DNA of 14,636 nucleotides from the NCBI GenBank assembly GCA_945947715.1, contig CAMEYZ010000026.1:1-14636 (forward strand), given 5' to 3'. Each line of letters starts with the position of its first letter. Position 1 is the first letter of the stretch. Shown piece after piece: positions 12,013-14,636 of this stretch. This stretch comes from an uncultured Clostridia bacterium (GTDB lineage: Bacteria; Bacillota; Clostridia; Oscillospirales; Ruminococcaceae). The notes under the pieces are model-generated. The model searched no databases and was not told the DNA's origin. It saw only the letters and a program-made list of their open reading frames with translations. The translations under genes were made by a program, and so were the position numbers.

Positions 12013-12910
12013 ATTTCACCTCGATATTTTTCAAAAGCTCGTAAAACTCCTCCCGATATTCTTCGGGGGAAATAATTTCCGCTTTGTCGCCGAAGGTCAG
12101 TATATACTGATAAAACGACGGGACGTCCGCCCAGGTAAAGCTCAGCAGGATATTACCCTCATCGTCGTATCGGGGAAGCTCGGTGCCGAATTCGTCGATT
12201 ATCCGCCACTTTACCGACTTGTCAAATCTCACCTCGGCGGTAATGCCTCCCTTTGCATGGAGCAGCTTGTCGCAGCTGTATTCGGGGACCTCCCGCTTGG
12301 CACATTTTTCGCCTGTTCGGATAAGCTCCGTGATTCGGGTCAGCTTGAACAGCCGCCAGTCGCAGCGCTTAGTGCAGTATCCCCACACATACCACCCCGA
12401 CCACTGGAATATAAGATGATATGGCTCGATAGTACGGCGGCTTTCTCCGCTGGGAGAATAGTAGGTAAAGGAGATAGTCTCACTGTTTTCCATTGCAGCC
12501 TTTATCAGCTCTATTTTGTCCGAAACTGTGCTTCTGTCCCAGGAGGACAGGTCGATTATGATATGATTATCGGCGTTCATCATATCAGTGCGCTTGGGGG
12601 AGAGCTTGTCCATAAGCTGACGGTATCGGCCATTTTCGCTGACACTGTTAAGGCTCTGCAGTCCCGAAAGTATAGAGCGCATATCCTCTTCGGAAAGCAG
12701 TGTGCGGTCTATTCTGAAGCCCTCCATGACAGAGATACCTCCGTCCCTGCCCTGTTCGGTCATTATTGGTATGCCTGCGCGGCTGATATCGTCGATATCG
12801 CGGAGAATGGTCCTGCGGGATACCTCGAATTTTTCTGCAAGCTCAGAAGCTGTGGTCTTATCCTTCTGTAAAAGTATGGAGAGTATCCCTATCAGTCGAT
12901 CTATCTTCAT
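11993..12910 (-). CDS. WYL-domain transcriptional regulator (HTH_11/DeoR-type)
   Basis: The 305-residue protein has an N-terminal winged helix-turn-helix (6-57: RLIGILSILLQKDKTTASELAEKFEVSRRTILRDIDDIS, with SRRTILRDI as the recognition helix). A linker follows, then a WYL domain at about 135-205 with PYHLIFQWSGWYVWGYC and RLFKLTRI. The C-terminal WCX-type region is at about 224-290 (AEVRFDKSVKWRIIDEF, ILTFGDKAEIISPEEYREEF). Such regulators bind DNA as dimers and sense nucleic acid or small ligands through the WYL domain. The start has GAGGT (12917-12921). There is a terminator immediately upstream with almost no room for a separate promoter. Plausible targets are the flavoprotein promoter nearby and its own operon, but this is not shown by the sequence. 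Confidence 0.9.
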   Translation of the reverse strand: MKIDRLIGILSILLQKDKTTASELAEKFEVSRRTILRDIDDISRAGIPIMTEQGRDGGISVMEGFRIDRTLLSEEDMRSILSGLQSLNSVSENGRYRQLMDKLSPKRTDMMNADNHIIIDLSSWDRSTVSDKIELIKAAMENSETISFTYYSPSGESRRTIEPYHLIFQWSGWYVWGYCTKRCDWRLFKLTRITELIRTGEKCAKREVPEYSCDKLLHAKGGITAEVRFDKSVKWRIIDEFGTELPRYDDEGNILLSFTWADVPSFYQYILTFGDKAEIISPEEYREEFYELLKNIEVKYGTADI

Positions 12911-12926
12911 AGCGTTACCTCATATT

Positions 12927-12966
12927 AAAAAAGCGCGCCGAATAAATGGGATATTATCCGGTGCGC
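12927..12966 (-). terminator. Terminator between the membrane-protein gene and the WYL gene
   Basis: On the minus strand GCGCACCG (12959-12966) pairs with CGGCGCGC (12933-12940), eight positions with one A-C mismatch. The loop is 18 bases, and six T residues follow (complement of 12927-12932). It starts five bases after the stop of the membrane-protein gene and ends five bases before the WYL Shine-Dalgarno. Confidence 0.75.
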
Positions 12967-12971
12967 CGTGC

Positions 12972-13271
12972 TCATTTTTTATCTGCTCTGAAAAAAATAT
13001 CTCCCCTTAAGTCGGACATATCCATTTCATCGCGTATCTTTTTCAGTTCCTTTGCAGTGCGGAAATTTTCGATTTCCCGTCTGCGGTTTATCCTCGATAT
13101 CACAAGATTTACAACAGCAAGTGCGGTGATGAAAAGCAAAGCTGTATCCTCAAAGCCAAAGGTATCCTTGAAATACCACATAGCCCCCGCTATTACAATT
13201 AGCAGTATATCTGTAAATTCGGTGAATTTATTCCTCGGCACTTTTTCCATATTTCTTTTGTTTTCGGACAT
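12972..13271 (-). CDS. Small two-helix membrane protein of unknown function
   Basis: The 99-residue protein has a basic N-terminus (1-19), a first hydrophobic helix at about 20-35 (TDILLIVIAGAMWYF), a short loop (KDTFGFED) and a second helix at about 43-59 (TALLFITALAVVNLVIS). A strongly charged cytoplasmic tail follows (INRRREIENFRTAKELKKIRDEMD). This hairpin topology is common among small uncharacterised Firmicute membrane proteins; I cannot assign a family. The ATG at 13271 has AGGTGA (13280-13285) eight bases upstream; a GTG at 13283 is an alternative. It lies 73 bases behind the activase-like gene with a T-less hairpin (13302-13317) between, so it is probably read from that gene's transcript. 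The frame is open further upstream to just before the activase stop. Confidence 0.7.
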   Translation of the reverse strand: MSENKRNMEKVPRNKFTEFTDILLIVIAGAMWYFKDTFGFEDTALLFITALAVVNLVISRINRRREIENFRTAKELKKIRDEMDMSDLRGDIFFRADKK

Positions 13272-13301
13272 TTCTGCTTTCACCTGCCCTTTGGAAACCT
13301 G

Positions 13302-13317
13302 CAGCCTTGAAAGGCTG
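13302..13317 (-). repeat. Short hairpin without T-run behind the activase-like gene
   Basis: CAGCCT (13302-13307) and AGGCTG (13312-13317) form a 6-bp stem with a four-base loop. No T-run follows in the minus direction, so it is not a standard terminator; it could be a processing or stability element. Confidence 0.35.
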
Positions 13318-13344
13318 GCGAACTTTTTGTTGCTGGGGGACTTC

Positions 13345-14636
13345 TTAGTGGCGGGTCATCCCGTTCATGGCTGCTACTAAGCTTCTCAGTCTGATTTTCG
13401 CTGCGCCCAGATTGCTTATCTCGTCAATCTTTAACTGCGTGTACAGCTTGCCGTTCTTCTCCAGTATCGAACGTACCTCGTCCGTGGTGATGGCGTCAAT
13501 GCCGCAGCCAAAGGATACAAGCTGTACCAGCTGCATGTCGGGCTGCGTGGTTACGTACTCCGCTGCACGGTATAATCTTGAATGATATGACCACTGATTC
13601 AGTACCGTCAGCTTCGGAACATCTGCCATATGCGCAACGCTGTCCTCAGTGATGACCGCCAGCCCAAGAGTTGTCATCAGCTTGTGTATGCCGTGATTTA
13701 TCTCCGGGTCGATGTGGTAGGGTCTGCCTGCCAGTACGATTATCGGCAGATTGTTCTCCCTTGCTACCTTGATGACCCGCTGTCCTTCGTCGATTATCTC
13801 CTGTCTGTACTGACGGAGGGCTTCATGGCCTGCACGGAAGGCTTCCTTTGCCTTTGCCCTTGTCACGCCGTATTTCTTGCCGAAGCAGTTCACCAGTACC
13901 TCTACACAGTGACGTTCAAGGTTGATGTCCATGTAGGGCAGATAGAAATTATCATCGTTAAGCTGCGGGATATTCGCCTTGAGAAGCTCGGGATAGTATG
14001 CAACGACGGGACAGTTGTAGTGGTTGTCGCTGTGTCCCTCGTCGATGTTGTAGCTCTCGCAGGGGTAGAAGATGAAGTCCACGCCCTTGTCAAGCAGGTC
14101 GATGATGTGTCCGTGGGCAAGCTTTGCAGGATAGCATACCGTGTCAGAAGGAATGGTGTGCTGACCCTTGTAGTACATCTTCCGGGAGCTTTCGCCGGAG
14201 ATGACCGTCTCAAAGCCCAGGGTCTCGAAAAGCTTATGCCAGAAGGGCAGCTGCTCGTAATAATTCAGTACCAGCGGCAGGCCTACCTTTGCCTTGGGGC
14301 TTGTGGGCTGGGACTTCATGCAGTCTAAAAGATGTGTGTATTTGTACTCGTACATGCAGGGGATATCGGTCTTTCTTGTAAGACCTGCGCCCTTTTCGCA
14401 GCGGTTTCCGCTGATGAATTTTCTGCCGCCGTTGAAGCTGATTATGGTAAGGCTGCAGTTCGAGCCGCAGCCGCCGCATCTTGCCTGCTTTGCGGAATAG
14501 GTGAAGTCCTTGAGCTCCTCAGCGGAGATAAGGGAAGTTTTTTCGCCTGCGTTTTCCTTTGCATACAGAGCCGCGCCGAATGCGCCCATAAGTCCTGCGA
14601 TGGCGGGGCTGGTAACGTTTATGCCCAGCGCCAGCT
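13345..14636 (-). CDS. 2-hydroxyacyl-CoA dehydratase activase-related protein (5' end beyond window)
   Basis: The frame is open to the right edge; 429 C-terminal residues are visible. The first visible part (INVTSPAIAGLMGAFGAALYAKE) is the end of an ASKHA/BadF-type ATPase domain. A cysteine motif follows (ARCGGCGSNCSLTIISF, then GNRCEKG). Next comes a DUF2229-type domain (KVGLPLVLNYYEQLPFWHKLFETLGFETVIS and HTIPSDTVCYPAKLAHGHIIDLL) and a segment with AGRPYHIDPEINHGIHKL, SFGCGIDAITTDEV and LKIDEISNLGAAKIRLRSL. Proteins of this type resemble activators of 2-hydroxyacyl-CoA dehydratases that use ATP to inject an electron; the role of the large fused forms is not established. Many clostridial homologues, as I recall them, are about 1,400 residues and continue into a further dehydratase-like domain after this point. 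Here a stop comes soon after the conserved LRSL. Confidence 0.85.
   Translation of the reverse strand, partial: LALGINVTSPAIAGLMGAFGAALYAKENAGEKTSLISAEELKDFTYSAKQARCGGCGSNCSLTIISFNGGRKFISGNRCEKGAGLTRKTDIPCMYEYKYTHLLDCMKSQPTSPKAKVGLPLVLNYYEQLPFWHKLFETLGFETVISGESSRKMYYKGQHTIPSDTVCYPAKLAHGHIIDLLDKGVDFIFYPCESYNIDEGHSDNHYNCPVVAYYPELLKANIPQLNDDNFYLPYMDINLERHCVEVLVNCFGKKYGVTRAKAKEAFRAGHEALRQYRQEIIDEGQRVIKVARENNLPIIVLAGRPYHIDPEINHGIHKLMTTLGLAVITEDSVAHMADVPKLTVLNQWSYHSRLYRAAEYVTTQPDMQLVQLVSFGCGIDAITTDEVRSILEKNGKLYTQLKIDEISNLGAAKIRLRSLVAAMNGMTRH

Noticed and set aside
11984..12871. A 295-codon plus-strand open frame opposite the WYL regulator gene
   Set aside because: Shadow of the WYL gene; no recognisable domain and no ribosome binding site.

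Overview
The window looks like chromosomal DNA of a low-to-mid GC Firmicute, most probably a Ruminococcus-like member of the Oscillospiraceae. The support is the near-uniform GGAGG-type ribosome binding sites, the TTGACA/TATAAT promoters (several with an extended TGn -10), and the gene content: a hydroxyacyl-CoA dehydratase activase-type protein, a carboxynorspermidine-synthase-type saccharopine dehydrogenase, SpoVAC, a biosynthetic acetolactate synthase and a TcdA-like tRNA-modification enzyme. The genus is an inference. No tRNA, rRNA, CRISPR array or insertion sequence was seen. Most genes are on the minus strand.

Left part (1-4960). A TIGR01212/YhcC-type radical SAM gene runs off the left edge and is divergent from an NAD-dependent epimerase gene. 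A bidirectional terminator separates the epimerase from a convergent SCP2-domain gene. Next, reading right to left, come tcdA and a solitary acetolactate synthase large-subunit gene. The latter has a good promoter and a 110-nt leader with mutually exclusive pairings.

Middle (4979-8459). A chemoreceptor gene is tightly coupled to a downstream gene for a small, apparently disordered protein. A YkgJ-type cysteine-cluster protein follows, divergent from a stand-alone spoVAC that ends in a very strong terminator.

Right part (8484-14636). A two-gene operon holds the carboxynorspermidine-synthase-type gene and a YfbR-type 5'-deoxynucleotidase. It is followed by a small accessory-looking patch: a 56-codon ORF with its own promoter and a perfect Shine-Dalgarno, a GyrI-like gene that loses its homology after about 66 residues, and nested hairpins. 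Then come a pyridoxamine-phosphate-oxidase-like flavoprotein gene, a WYL regulator overlapping an unknown gene, a small two-helix membrane protein gene behind a terminator, and the 3' part of a CoA-dehydratase activase-like gene that continues past the right edge.

No complete new defence or mobile system could be shown. The best leads are the ilvB leader RNA, the apparently leaderless radical SAM promoter, the chemoreceptor with its disordered partner, the orphan spoVAC, the small-ORF/broken-GyrI patch, and the terminator just upstream of the WYL regulator gene. Each coding call rests on motif recognition by eye; no database search was run.
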